This document shows positions 32,794-42,385 of a stretch of DNA of 64,000 nucleotides, in pieces (the stretch's first letter is position 1; each line of letters starts with the position of its first letter). The stretch comes from Bacteroidota bacterium (GTDB taxonomy: Bacteria; Bacteroidota; Bacteroidia; Bacteroidales; Tenuifilaceae): NCBI GenBank assembly GCA_029560875.1, contig JAKQKB010000081.1:37463-101462 (forward strand). The letters run 5' to 3'. A program made the translations under genes and the position numbers. The notes beneath the pieces are model-generated. The model worked only from the letters and a program-made list of their open reading frames with translations, had not been told where the DNA came from and ran no database searches.

Positions 32794-33792
32794 ATGAAAC
32801 ATTTAATATTGCTTTATATCATTGTACCTATATTGGCTGTAATTAATTCAACAACGGCATATGGACAATCTGAGAATATAATAAATCAGCCAGAACTAAC
32901 TCCAAATGTGTTTGCCCCAGGATTTATTTCCACAGGAATGTACGAACGCGATTTAGCCATTACAATGGATGGAAACGAAATTTACTACTCGCTTTTCCAA
33001 GGCGATTGGAACACAATTATGATGACCAAAAAAGTTAATGGCATTTGGCAGGAGCCAATTGTTGCCCCTTTTGCTAGGGATACAATGTTTTTCTTTGCAG
33101 AGCCAGCGCTGTCAGTTGATGGCAATAAAATCTTTTTCCTCTCTACCAAGCCACGTGAGGGAGAAACCCGAAAACCTGGGTGGAATAATCAAAACATTTG
33201 GTTTGCAAGTAGAAATGCTGATGGAACTTGGGGTGAAGCAAAGCCCTTACCCGAAAATATAAATGCACAGGAAGAGTTTTACCCCTCTTTAACTAAGGAT
33301 GGCACACTCTACTTCTGTCGTACCGATGCAAAAACAAAGGTTTCGCAAATTCTTCGCTCTAAACTGGTTAATGGTGTTTACCAAGACCCAATTATACTTC
33401 CTGCGCCTATAAACGCAAAGGGGACTATTTTCAATGCTTGCATTGCCCCTGACGATAGTTATTTAATTGGATGTGTTTCGGAACGCGACTCAACAAATAT
33501 GAGGCGTGCTACCTATATGCTTTTCTTTCACAATGCTGATGATACCTGGACTGAGGGAATCGATTTGATTAAAGAATTAAATTTACCTTGTCCAAATGCC
33601 ATAAGTATTTCAACCTCGCTCGATGGAAAAGTGCTTTTCTTTGCTTCAACCTCAAAAACAATAAAATTTAGCGATATACAGCCTAATTGGAGTCTAAGTT
33701 CAATTGCAAAAAGAAGGATATTGCCCGGGAATGGAAACTCAGATATTTACTGGATGAAAATTGAAGATGGATTTAAAAAATTAAGAAAATAG
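32794..33792 (+). CDS. exported PD40/WD40-like beta-propeller protein
   Basis: A 332-residue protein with a signal peptide (about 1-25, cut near AYGQ). It contains several PD40-type blades of the TolB family: DLAITMDGNEIYYSLFQ, PALSVDGNKIFFLSTK, PSLTKDGTLYFCRTD, ISTSLDGKVLFFAS. Such proteins are periplasmic or outer-surface ligand- or peptide-binding propellers in Bacteroidetes. Monocistronic, ending before a bidirectional terminator. Ligand unknown. Confidence 0.82.
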   Translation: MKHLILLYIIVPILAVINSTTAYGQSENIINQPELTPNVFAPGFISTGMYERDLAITMDGNEIYYSLFQGDWNTIMMTKKVNGIWQEPIVAPFARDTMFFFAEPALSVDGNKIFFLSTKPREGETRKPGWNNQNIWFASRNADGTWGEAKPLPENINAQEEFYPSLTKDGTLYFCRTDAKTKVSQILRSKLVNGVYQDPIILPAPINAKGTIFNACIAPDDSYLIGCVSERDSTNMRRATYMLFFHNADDTWTEGIDLIKELNLPCPNAISISTSLDGKVLFFASTSKTIKFSDIQPNWSLSSIAKRRILPGNGNSDIYWMKIEDGFKKLRK

Positions 33793-33841
33793 TTTTGGAT
33801 TTAATCGGGTTAGTAATTTGTTTAGGATTGTTATGAATTGA

Positions 33842-33870
33842 AAAAGACGCAGACTTAGTCTGCGTCTTTT
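33842..33870. terminator. bidirectional terminator
   Basis: A perfect 13-bp stem AAAAGACGCAGAC/GTCTGCGTCTTTT with loop TTA, lying between convergent stops at 33792 and 33893. Confidence 0.88.
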
Positions 33871-33892
33871 ATTATTACGAAGAAACTGTGTA

Positions 33893-34576
33893 TTAACGCA
33901 TTTCAATAAGTTCCATAGACGAAACTTTATTTCCTTTTGAATCTAATCCTATTGATTTTACAACTCCAACTCCTTTTACATACCAATCGGTAGAGGCAGT
34001 ATTTACCTTAATACCCATGGTAACAACTAAAACGCTTGATGAAAACTTGTAGGCTTTATATGTTCCTGCACCAACCGTAACATCCTCTATAGCCTCAACT
34101 TTACGATTTGTAACATTTACAGTGGTTTTCATTGCAATAAAACCCATTTTAATGGCCATTTCAAGAGATGCATCTGGAAGAGTTTGTCCAGGGGTAGGGT
34201 TATTGGGAACCTCAAGGCTATTCCCAGTAACCTGAAGTTCTGCAGGCACTTGTCCATTTTGTTGAAAAGCAGCCTTGCTCATATAGTTGGTCATATCAAA
34301 GAACATTTTATCGCCACGCTTCTTGATTGTAATTTCCTCGTTGTAAACGGCTTTATCCTTTGCATCGTTTACCTCGCAGAGGTAAGTAATATCCATATCA
34401 TCACCCAACTTTTTTATGCTTTTTATTGTGTACTTCACAATGCTGGTTACTTTATCTTTTTTATCGAAATGCTTATAAACAAGCACTGTTCCCTCTTTAG
34501 TTGGGAAGAATAAATCCTGTGCATTTAATGTAACGCCAACAAAAGCAATAACAACTAATAGAATTAATTTTTTCAT
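33893..34576 (-). CDS. exported protein, TapB/DUF3108-like
   Basis: A 227-residue secreted protein. The start at 34574-34576 is chosen because it gives a proper signal peptide (MKKLILLVVIAFVGVTLNAQ); the frame is open for 23 more codons upstream with no signal. The mature part is all-beta in character and ends with TDWYVKGVGVVKSIGLDSKG, a motif seen in the TapB/DUF3108-like family. It opens with FFPTKEGTVLVYKHFDKKDK. Function unknown. It lies 59 bases after the nitroreductase gene on the same strand. Confidence 0.75.
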   Translation of the reverse strand: MKKLILLVVIAFVGVTLNAQDLFFPTKEGTVLVYKHFDKKDKVTSIVKYTIKSIKKLGDDMDITYLCEVNDAKDKAVYNEEITIKKRGDKMFFDMTNYMSKAAFQQNGQVPAELQVTGNSLEVPNNPTPGQTLPDASLEMAIKMGFIAMKTTVNVTNRKVEAIEDVTVGAGTYKAYKFSSSVLVVTMGIKVNTASTDWYVKGVGVVKSIGLDSKGNKVSSMELIEMR

Positions 34577-34635
34577 AAATAAAGGTTTTAGAGATTTGAT
34601 GTTAAAGGTAGTATAATTTTTAATTGGATATTCAT

Positions 34636-35292
34636 TTACATCCAAGTAACTATTTGTTCCAATGCTCTACGGGTTTTAACTCCTTGTGGGTTTTTCCTAT
34701 AACCAAATGCAAGCATATACGCAACTCCATACTTGTTTGTATCAACACCAAAATCCTTTGATAAAATTGCATCGGTGAGTTTTTGGTTGAAACCTTCAAT
34801 AGGACAAGAGTCTATGCCAATCATTGCAGCGGCTGTCATCATATTGCCCATGGCAATATAGGTTTGCTTGGTTGCCCAATCGAAAAGTTTGCGGTCGTCG
34901 GTTAGGTCAAAATCACTCTTCTGAAAGTTCTCGTAAAATTTTTCTCGGCGGGCAATATACTCGTCGGATAATTTCTGAACTTCTTTAGTGAACTGCTTGA
35001 TATAAGGACTATCGTAACGTGTCAACTCTGATTTCATTGCAAGGCAAACTACAACGTGGCTTGCGGTATCAAATTTTAGCGGTGCTCCCCATGCCCCTTC
35101 TTTTATTTTCTCACGAAGTTCTGGATTTTGAACCACAATAAAATGCCAAGGCTCATAACCAAATGAACTGGGCGAAAGCCTTGCTGTTTCGAGAATAAAC
35201 TCAAAATCCTCATTGGAGATTTTCTTAGTGCTATCGAACTCCTTACAGGCGTGGCGAAACTGGAATGCCGATAAAATTTCTTGCTTTGTCAT
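34636..35292 (-). CDS. NAD(P)H-dependent nitroreductase family flavoprotein
   Basis: A 218-residue FMN oxidoreductase of the NfsB/nitroreductase family. FMN-phosphate contacts are expected in FQFRHACKEFD and LSPSSFGYEPWHF. GNMMTAAAMIGIDSCPIEGFN is the conserved helix and loop near the flavin. The C-terminus KTRRALEQIVTW contributes the last FMN-binding Arg. The ATG at 35290-35292 is used; nineteen extra upstream codons in frame lack family similarity. Substrate unknown (quinones, nitroaromatics or enones in relatives). Confidence 0.9.
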   Translation of the reverse strand: MTKQEILSAFQFRHACKEFDSTKKISNEDFEFILETARLSPSSFGYEPWHFIVVQNPELREKIKEGAWGAPLKFDTASHVVVCLAMKSELTRYDSPYIKQFTKEVQKLSDEYIARREKFYENFQKSDFDLTDDRKLFDWATKQTYIAMGNMMTAAAMIGIDSCPIEGFNQKLTDAILSKDFGVDTNKYGVAYMLAFGYRKNPQGVKTRRALEQIVTWM

Positions 35293-35445
35293 ATTGATTG
35301 ATTTTTTTTCAGATGATTTAAGTACCCAAACAACAGTTTTTATAGACAATTTGTTCTCAACGTAAATTCAAGTGAAAAATCTTCTAAACATTTACTAATT
35401 TTAGGGTTGCGAACCCATTTTATCTAAACAAACTAAACAGAACCG

Positions 35446-37698
35446 ATGAAACATATAATCATTCCAATTTTGCTTGGCATAGCACTTTTATCCTGCAAGC
35501 AGCAAGAGATAAATATTATTCCAGCGCCCATTCAAATGATTCAGGAGCAGGGAACTTTCAAACTAAGTAAATCTACAAAAATTATTGTTGATAAGTCCGA
35601 TAGCGCAGCCATTAAAGTTGCTAAGTATTTTCAGGAGATGCTTAAAGTTAAAGGGATTGAGTTGGAGTTATCCGATGTTGTGAATTCATCTGCAACCAGT
35701 AGATATATTTATTTTACTATGACTGGTGTTCGTGATTCTTTAGGTAGCGAGGGTTATGAGTTATCTGTATCAAGAAATGGAATTATAATTCGGGCCAATT
35801 CAGGTTCGGGGTATTTCTATGCTATTCAAACTTTACGTCAGTTAATGCCAGTCGATTTTGAAAATGCCGATTCAAAGTACAGCAAAATATCAATTCCAAA
35901 TGTGCGGATAGTTGATAAACCCAAGTTTGCGTGGCGTGGTCTGAACCTTGATTGCTGCCGTCATTTTATGACCAAGGATTTTGTGAAGCGCTATATCGAT
36001 TTGCTGGCTTACCACAAAATGAATATCCTACATTGGCACCTAACCGAAGACCAAGGCTGGCGAATTGAGATTAAAAAGTATCCAAAGTTAACTGAGATTG
36101 GTGCTTGGCGACAGTTAACCGATGGTACAAACTATGGAGGCTATTACACCCAGGACGATATTCGCGAGGTGGTAGCCTATGCAGCAGAACGCTATGTTAA
36201 TGTTGTTCCAGAAATTGAGATGCCCGGGCATTCTGTTGCTGCACTTGCGGCCTATCCTCAATTTTCGTGCACGGGTAAACCATTAAAAGTTGAAACTAGT
36301 TGGGGCGTGTTCAAGGATATTTACTGCGCAGGAAACGATTCAACCTATATGTTTTTGCAGGATGTATTAACCGAGGTTGTTGACCTGTTTCCTTTCCCTT
36401 ATATCCATATTGGTGGCGATGAGGCCCCAAAGTACCGTTGGGAGAATTGCCCAAAATGTCAGCATCAACTTAAAAAGCAAAAACTGCACGATTATGAGCA
36501 GTTACAACGATATTTTATAAGCCGAATAGCCGAGTTTTTGGAAACAAAGGAAAGAAAAATTATTGGTTGGGATGAGATTCTGGATGGTGGTCGCCCTCAC
36601 AATGCCACTGTGCAGGCTTGGCGAGGAATTGATAGAGCCGAAGCATCTGTAGCCGTTGGTGCGTCAGTAATTGTATCGCCTACTAGCCATTGTTACTTCG
36701 ATTATCCGGTAGAAGTTACCAATTTACAAAAGGTCTACTCGTTTAATCCAATTCCGGATGGTGTTGCAGCAGAGCAGCAGGAGTTGATTATTGGCGGCGA
36801 GTGTAATATGTGGAGCGAACGCGCACCACAAGAAACCGTTGACTCCAAGTTATTCCCACGTATTTTGGCTATTAGCGAGGTGCTTTGGACAAGCCCTGTA
36901 GAGCGCAACTACGAGCAATTCCTAAAGCGTGTGCGCACGCATTATGGCCGATTAACTAGTTTGGGCGTGAACTATGGCTTTGAGCAAAGTGCAGTAACAA
37001 TAAACAGCCAGTTATCCGAGGATTTTAAATCAATCACAGTAAGCATTGAGCGAGGACAGGAGAATCTGGAAATTTACTATACCACCGACGGAACTGAGCC
37101 CACAACAAAATCCACCAAATATACCAAGCCATTTTCTGTTACAAAATCAACATCCATTAATGCCGCAGCGTTTATTGGCGATAGTAGAGTAGGTGAAGTT
37201 TTTAGCAGGGAACTTGTGCTATCGAAATCGACAGGAAAAAGTATAGAGTTAGGATTTACACCTGCACAAAAGTACATGGGTGGAGGCCTACAGGCATTGG
37301 CTGATGGTCGCAAAGGAACCGGTTCATACAACGACGGTATTTGGCAGGCAGTTCAGGGTAGCGATATGACAGCAGTACTAGATTTGGGCGAGACTCAAGC
37401 TGTAAAATCAGTCTCAGTTGGATTCTTTCAATCCAACCCATCATGGATATTTGTACCAAGGCAGGTTGAATTTCTTGCCTCTACAGATGGAAACAGCTAT
37501 AATGTTATTGCAACAATTGATTCGCAGGTAAAACCCGAAAACGAGGGAATGTTCCGCCACGATTTTTCAGCCGATGTAAACGGTGTAACTTGTCGTTACA
37601 TTAAGATGGTTGCTCACAGTATAGGTAATTGTCCCGATTGGCACCCAGCCGCAGGCTCACCCTCGTGGCTTTTTGCCGATGAGATTGTGGTTGAGTGA
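35446..37698 (+). CDS. GH20 beta-N-acetylhexosaminidase lipoprotein
   Basis: A 750-residue outer-membrane-type lipoprotein; the lipobox is ALLSC (Cys17). The GH20b N-terminal domain (IIPAPIQMIQEQGTFKLS) precedes the catalytic barrel with WRGLNLDCCRHFM, HWHLTEDQGWRIEI, VPEIEMPGHS and HIGGDEAPK. The substrate-assisted catalytic pair is D325-E326. After the barrel come a chitobiase-type FN3-like domain (about 525-590) and an F5/8 type C-like domain (about 600-750). It removes terminal GlcNAc or GalNAc. Functionally it complements the mannosidases at 13789-19311 in N-glycan breakdown, but it is a separate unit. Confidence 0.95.
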   Translation: MKHIIIPILLGIALLSCKQQEINIIPAPIQMIQEQGTFKLSKSTKIIVDKSDSAAIKVAKYFQEMLKVKGIELELSDVVNSSATSRYIYFTMTGVRDSLGSEGYELSVSRNGIIIRANSGSGYFYAIQTLRQLMPVDFENADSKYSKISIPNVRIVDKPKFAWRGLNLDCCRHFMTKDFVKRYIDLLAYHKMNILHWHLTEDQGWRIEIKKYPKLTEIGAWRQLTDGTNYGGYYTQDDIREVVAYAAERYVNVVPEIEMPGHSVAALAAYPQFSCTGKPLKVETSWGVFKDIYCAGNDSTYMFLQDVLTEVVDLFPFPYIHIGGDEAPKYRWENCPKCQHQLKKQKLHDYEQLQRYFISRIAEFLETKERKIIGWDEILDGGRPHNATVQAWRGIDRAEASVAVGASVIVSPTSHCYFDYPVEVTNLQKVYSFNPIPDGVAAEQQELIIGGECNMWSERAPQETVDSKLFPRILAISEVLWTSPVERNYEQFLKRVRTHYGRLTSLGVNYGFEQSAVTINSQLSEDFKSITVSIERGQENLEIYYTTDGTEPTTKSTKYTKPFSVTKSTSINAAAFIGDSRVGEVFSRELVLSKSTGKSIELGFTPAQKYMGGGLQALADGRKGTGSYNDGIWQAVQGSDMTAVLDLGETQAVKSVSVGFFQSNPSWIFVPRQVEFLASTDGNSYNVIATIDSQVKPENEGMFRHDFSADVNGVTCRYIKMVAHSIGNCPDWHPAAGSPSWLFADEIVVE

Positions 37699-37755
37699 CA
37701 TTTTCTTAATGCAGAATGTAAATAAGGTTGCTCCAGTTGGCTAAAACCCCCATAG

Positions 37756-37776
37756 CCCCGAGTTTTAAACTCGGGG
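37756..37776. repeat. 21-base perfect palindrome
   Basis: CCCCGAGTTT pairs with AAACTCGGGG around a single T, between the GH20 and gatE genes. It shares the centre GTTT-N-AAAC with the palindrome at 47231-47261. It may act as a terminator for GH20, though the following T-run is weak, or belong to a dispersed palindromic repeat family. Confidence 0.6.
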
Positions 37777-37863
37777 TATATTTATTTCGACTGAAAATCA
37801 TTTGGAAAAACGGAAAACAAAACTAACTTTAAAACCCATTAACCCTTTTCCGATTTTCTAAAA

Positions 37864-39864
37864 ATGGCCAAGAAAACTACCACTCCTAAACAATTCGACC
37901 CCCAGAGAAATTATTTGGCTACAATGAAGGCTATTGGCTATGTTCGCCGTAGCAACGCCACTCCTGAGGATTACCGTCGGATTGGATTCAAATCAGGGCT
38001 TGAGGTGCACCAGCAGCTTAAAACACAGAAAAAACTATTCTGCCGTTGCCCCGCGGGCATTTTCCACGAGAGCGAAGATTTTCACGCGGAAATTATTCGA
38101 CATATGCGTCCAACTCTGAGCGAGATGGGCGAGTACGATGGTACTGCGCTAATGGAGTTTAAAACTAAGAAAGAGGTTATTTACCGTATAAACAATAAAA
38201 CAACCTGTACATACGAGATTGACGATACCCCGCCATTCCCCGTTAACCGAGAGGCGTTGGAAATTGCGCTTGAGATATCGCTGCTTTGCAAAATGAGTAT
38301 CGTGGGCGAGGTGCATATCACACGCAAACAGTACTTGGATGGTTCAATACCAACGGGTTTCCAGCGTACAGCAATTCTTGGTGTTGGGGGACAACTTCAA
38401 CTCAAGAACAAAAAGATAAACCTTATACAGCTAAGTATTGAGGAGGATGCCTGCCGCGAGATATCGGATATTGGCCATCAACGGATATACAAAACCGACC
38501 GTTTGGGTATGCCTTTGATTGAAACTGTTACACATCCTGAGTGTCTTACTCCAGATGAGCTTCGCGAGGCAGGTGATTACATCCGATTCTTAAACCGAAG
38601 CACAGGAAAGGTTCGTACTGGGATTGGCGCAGCACGTCAGGATACCAACGTGAGCTGCGAGGGCGGAACGCGCGTTGAGATTAAGGGAGTATCGCACAGT
38701 AAATGGTTGCCAGAGTTATCGCATAACGAGTGTTTTCGACAGTGGGCATTGCTAAATATCCGCAAAATGCTACTTGAGCGAGTTGCAAATCCTACCAGTT
38801 GGGCTTTACGCCACATGGAGATTGATGCTTACTCGCATAACCTCGAGCACGAACTTGCACAGAAATATACCGATAATGGCTACAAACTTGTGGCAGTTGC
38901 GTTGCCTGCTTTCCACGGCATTCTATCGCACTTTACCCAGCCAGGAATGAGTTTTACCAACGAGTTAAGCGATAGGCTAAAGGTTATTGCTTGCGTTGAG
39001 AAACCCAATATTACCAGCGATGAGGATTTGGTGAATCCGTTATCTGAGCAGGATACAGTTAAACTGGCATCGTTGCTTAAGGCATCGGCCGACGATGCAA
39101 TAGTGCTAATCTGGGGACCAAAGGAGGATATTCCAACTGCACTTGATGTTATTGATGAGCGTTGCCGTATGGCATTTGAGGGTGTTCCTCGCGAAACACG
39201 CCGTCCGCTTGCCGATGGTACTTCGCTTTTTGAGCGTGTACTACCCGGAGCTGACCGTATGTACCCCGATACCGATTCTGCTCCAATTCCATTGGAAGAT
39301 TCGTATATCAAGAAGTTGAGCGGAAACCTTCCAGTTGATATCTGGCAGCGATTCCAGCAGTTGGCCAATATGCGTATTCCTGAAGATACACACCGCTTTA
39401 TATTGCGCCGTAACTTAGTCCCAATAATTGAGGAGATTTCCAATATGGGATTCTCTGCAAGGTTTGTGGGAACATTGCTTGGCCATAACCTAAAGTGCAT
39501 TGAGGGGCATATTCCAATACATAAGGACTTTAGTTATCGTAGAATTGTGGAGATGTTTGCTTTTCTTTCAAAGCAAAAACTACATCAATCCCTATCAAAA
39601 TTGATGCTTCCGGTTATTTACCAGCATCCAAATATGGACTTCAATTCCGTGCTTACCAGTATCAACTTTAAGAAACGCACTGTTGAAGAGTTATCCGCTC
39701 CAGTGGACTATCTGATTGAAAAGTTCAAAGAGATTCGCGTTACAAAGGACAACAACCCCGATATTGTTGTGAATTGGGTTATGGGGCAGCTAAACCGTCA
39801 GGCCTTAGGTAATGCCGATTTAAAGGAACTCCGTAAGCGGATTGAGGAGAGGGTAAATAGTTAA
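37864..39864 (+). CDS. gatE: archaeal-type Glu-tRNA(Gln) amidotransferase subunit E
   Basis: A 666-residue protein matching GatE, the tRNA-binding and kinase subunit of the GatDE complex that converts Glu-tRNA(Gln) to Gln-tRNA(Gln). Motifs are FKSGLEVHQQLKTQKKLFCRC, YEIDDTPPFPVNREAL, QYLDGSIPTGFQRT, LSIEEDACREI, DRLGMPLIETVTHPE and RTGIGAARQDTNVSCEGG. The AspRS-like (GAD) insert region has RRPLADGTSLFERVLPGADR, then MYPDTDSAPIP. The GatB/YqeY-type helical tail follows. GatE differs from bacterial GatB by this insert and its greater length (GatB is about 480 residues). It is followed 24 bases later by gatD. GatDE is normally archaeal, so a transfer is likely. Confidence 0.94.
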   Translation: MAKKTTTPKQFDPQRNYLATMKAIGYVRRSNATPEDYRRIGFKSGLEVHQQLKTQKKLFCRCPAGIFHESEDFHAEIIRHMRPTLSEMGEYDGTALMEFKTKKEVIYRINNKTTCTYEIDDTPPFPVNREALEIALEISLLCKMSIVGEVHITRKQYLDGSIPTGFQRTAILGVGGQLQLKNKKINLIQLSIEEDACREISDIGHQRIYKTDRLGMPLIETVTHPECLTPDELREAGDYIRFLNRSTGKVRTGIGAARQDTNVSCEGGTRVEIKGVSHSKWLPELSHNECFRQWALLNIRKMLLERVANPTSWALRHMEIDAYSHNLEHELAQKYTDNGYKLVAVALPAFHGILSHFTQPGMSFTNELSDRLKVIACVEKPNITSDEDLVNPLSEQDTVKLASLLKASADDAIVLIWGPKEDIPTALDVIDERCRMAFEGVPRETRRPLADGTSLFERVLPGADRMYPDTDSAPIPLEDSYIKKLSGNLPVDIWQRFQQLANMRIPEDTHRFILRRNLVPIIEEISNMGFSARFVGTLLGHNLKCIEGHIPIHKDFSYRRIVEMFAFLSKQKLHQSLSKLMLPVIYQHPNMDFNSVLTSINFKKRTVEELSAPVDYLIEKFKEIRVTKDNNPDIVVNWVMGQLNRQALGNADLKELRKRIEERVNS

Positions 39865-39888
39865 TTAACCACATGAATACTTATTGCT

Positions 39889-41274
39889 ATGGAAGATATT
39901 TTTCAAGGATATAAAGGACGAGCATTGGAAGTGCTTAAAAAATATAATGTTAGAGTTTGGGGTAAGGCTGTAGTTGAAACAAATCGTGGAGAATTTAAAG
40001 GTACAGTTCTTCCTCGTGCCGAGAACGACGACGATTGCCATATCGTTATTAAGATTGATACTGGCTACAACGTGGGTATCGATATTTTCACAATTACTAG
40101 CATGAAAGAGGTTGGATACTACAAAGCAACCTACAAAATTCCCGAAAAGGAATTTCCTTTCACACCCAACTTGCCAAAGGTTAAGCTGCTTGGTACTGGC
40201 GGAACAATTGCATCGCGGCTCGATTATCGTACAGGTGCTGTAATTCCGGCATTTTCGCCCGGAGAACTTTACGGTGCAGTTCCAGAATTAGCCGATATTT
40301 GCAATCTAAACACCGAAAAGCTTTTCGCTGTGTTCAGCGAGAATATGGGCCCCGAACAGTACAAAGCTCTAGCAATTGCTATTGGTAAGGAGATTGAGAA
40401 CGGGATTGATGGAATCATCATTGGTCACGGTACCGATACCTTGAGCCATACCGCTGCAGCACTAACTTTTATGGTGCAAAACCCACCTGTACCTATTGTT
40501 TTGGTGGGCTCACAACGAAGTTCCGACCGCCCCAGTAGCGATGCCGCATTAAACCTAATGCACGCAGCTCTCACAGCAGGACACTCAGATATTGCTGAGG
40601 TTATGGTTTGTATGTTTGGGCCAACATCCGATGAGTACGGATTCCTGCATCGTGGAACACGTGTGCGTAAGATGCACTCATCGTACCGTAGTACATTCCG
40701 CACCATTGGCAATACTCCTTTGGCAACAGTTAGCCGGAAGGATGGCGTAAAACCTATTGTTGAGAATTACAATCATCGCCGGAAGGATCGCAAAGCTAAA
40801 ATTATGCCTTACTTCGAGGAGAAGGTTACAATTGTTTACTACTATCCCAACATGCAGCCCGATATTATTGACTCGTTGGTTGATAATGGATACAAAGGAA
40901 TTATCATTGCAGGAACCGGTTTGGGCCATATCAACAAACCCCTTTACCCTGCCATTGAGCGCGCCACAAAGAAAGGCGTTCATATCTATATGACCGTTCA
41001 AACGCTTTGGGGCTATGCACATATGTATGTTTACGATACTGGTCGCGACCTTATGGCTAAAGGCATTATTCCTGCAGAAAATATGCTGCCTGAAACGGCT
41101 TACATTAAGTTAGGATGGGCGCTTGGACAAACCAACGACCCTGCCGAGGTTCGCCGATTAATGTTAACCCCAATAAATGCTGAGATTACGGAGCGCGAAC
41201 CATACAATGGGTATTTGATATATCAGGGTGGAGTTCCAGAGGTTGAGGATTTTATTAGGAAGTTTAGAAAGTAA
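39889..41274 (+). CDS. gatD: archaeal-type Glu-tRNA(Gln) amidotransferase subunit D
   Basis: A 461-residue asparaginase-like glutaminase that supplies ammonia to GatE. An N-terminal beta-barrel-like domain (about 1-95) precedes the L-asparaginase fold. Active-site residues align with GatD: T106 in LLGTGGTIAS, T182-D183 in IIGHGTDTLSHTAAA and K261 in RVRKMHSSYRS; Methanothermobacter GatD uses T101, T177, D178 and K254. The C-terminal part has YYYPNMQPDIID and IIIAGTGLGHINKPL. The length and N-terminal domain separate it from plain asparaginases (about 330 residues). It forms a two-gene unit with gatE. Confidence 0.94.
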   Translation: MEDIFQGYKGRALEVLKKYNVRVWGKAVVETNRGEFKGTVLPRAENDDDCHIVIKIDTGYNVGIDIFTITSMKEVGYYKATYKIPEKEFPFTPNLPKVKLLGTGGTIASRLDYRTGAVIPAFSPGELYGAVPELADICNLNTEKLFAVFSENMGPEQYKALAIAIGKEIENGIDGIIIGHGTDTLSHTAAALTFMVQNPPVPIVLVGSQRSSDRPSSDAALNLMHAALTAGHSDIAEVMVCMFGPTSDEYGFLHRGTRVRKMHSSYRSTFRTIGNTPLATVSRKDGVKPIVENYNHRRKDRKAKIMPYFEEKVTIVYYYPNMQPDIIDSLVDNGYKGIIIAGTGLGHINKPLYPAIERATKKGVHIYMTVQTLWGYAHMYVYDTGRDLMAKGIIPAENMLPETAYIKLGWALGQTNDPAEVRRLMLTPINAEITEREPYNGYLIYQGGVPEVEDFIRKFRK

Positions 41275-41353
41275 TTTTTAAAACAAGTTAAGGCTTTAAG
41301 TATCTAGCATTGGATACTTAAAAACATTATATTTATCGAATAATCTATATAAA

Positions 41354-41818
41354 ATGAAAAGGGTTAGTCTTTATATCGTACTGTTAATTATGCTAGGCAA
41401 AATTAGTGGTGCAAGTGCGCAAACCGATGATATTACCCAGTTCCAATGGTTAATTGGCAAATGGAAAGGTACTCAGGGCGATGGTGTTTTTTTTGAAAAC
41501 TGGAGTAAGGTTAACGATTACACTTTGGAAGGTACAGGCTTTCATGTTGTTAAAAGCGATACTTTATTCAGGGAATCCTTACAATTGCATAAAGTGGGGA
41601 AATTCTGGATTTACATTGCCACAATTGAGAATAGTTACCCCGTACTTTTCACACTTATCGACGCTTTTGACAATACCTGGATTTTCGCAAACTACGAACA
41701 CGATTTTCCTCAACGAATTGTTTACACCAAACGCGATGATGGTAAACTCTACGTAAAAGTTGAGGGTGAAACAGAAGGGGTGCAAATGAAGGAAGAGTAT
41801 TTGCTGGAAAAATATTAA
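41354..41818 (+). CDS. exported DUF6265-like protein
   Basis: A 154-residue protein with a signal peptide (about 1-22, cut after ASAQ). The mature part begins FQWLIGKWKGTQGDGVFFENW and contains WIFANYEHDFPQRIVY, which are marks of the DUF6265 beta-barrel family (lipocalin-like). Function unknown. It lies 79 bases after gatD and 18 bases before another small secreted protein gene. Confidence 0.78.
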   Translation: MKRVSLYIVLLIMLGKISGASAQTDDITQFQWLIGKWKGTQGDGVFFENWSKVNDYTLEGTGFHVVKSDTLFRESLQLHKVGKFWIYIATIENSYPVLFTLIDAFDNTWIFANYEHDFPQRIVYTKRDDGKLYVKVEGETEGVQMKEEYLLEKY

Positions 41819-41836
41819 CTATCAAAAATTGTAATT

Positions 41837-42346
41837 ATGAATAAAATTATTCTTGTTTCAATTATTTTAGTTTTTAATTGTTTTAGTTTGTTTGCTCAGC
41901 AAAAAAACAATCCTACTTACTACCTAGATTCAGTAAAAGTAGATATTAATAAACACTTCATCAATCCTCAAAACATTGAGACATTGCTTGTTAAAAAAGA
42001 AACCGTAAATGGAGAGGTTTACATTAAGTCAAAAAGCAAACTCGAATTACTTCATCTATATGATGTTTTGAAAAAACATATAGACATTAGTGGCTTAAAT
42101 AACAATTTTGTATTAAAAATTAACAACAAGTTTATTACTGATACTGTAGATATTAAAATTGATAGAACTTTTTTTATTTATGTTCAAACCGATAACCTTA
42201 TTGATGTGAATTATATCGACCAAAAATTTAAGAATTTAATCATTATCAATATTGACCTTGAAGGCAATGAGAGAAAATCTCAAGTATATTTAAGGGGAAA
42301 TCAGGAAACTGAACTTCAAAACAGGAAAGAACAACTTGAAGAATAG
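41837..42346 (+). CDS. hypothetical exported protein
   Basis: A 169-residue protein with a signal peptide (MNKIILVSIILVFNCFSLFA, cut near Gln22). The mature part is Lys/Asn/Asp-rich with no recognised domain; YYLDSVKVDINKHFINPQNI and NGEVYIKSK vaguely recall plug-like or carboxypeptidase-regulatory segments, but this is not enough to assign. It follows the DUF6265 gene by 18 bases and ends at a terminator, so both may be co-transcribed. Confidence 0.7.
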   Translation: MNKIILVSIILVFNCFSLFAQQKNNPTYYLDSVKVDINKHFINPQNIETLLVKKETVNGEVYIKSKSKLELLHLYDVLKKHIDISGLNNNFVLKINNKFITDTVDIKIDRTFFIYVQTDNLIDVNYIDQKFKNLIIINIDLEGNERKSQVYLRGNQETELQNRKEQLEE

Positions 42347-42351
42347 AAAAG

Positions 42352-42385
42352 AGGAGGAAGTTTTTTCCTCCTTTTCTTGTTTTTA
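42352..42385 (+). terminator. intrinsic terminator
   Basis: AGGAGGAA (42352-42359) pairs with TTCCTCCT (42365-42372) and is followed by a T-rich tail, just after the stop codon at 42346. Confidence 0.8.

Noticed and set aside
38880..39500. A 206-codon open frame on the minus strand.
   Set aside because: It lies wholly opposite gatE, which has strong family motifs throughout; the antisense frame shows no recognisable protein.
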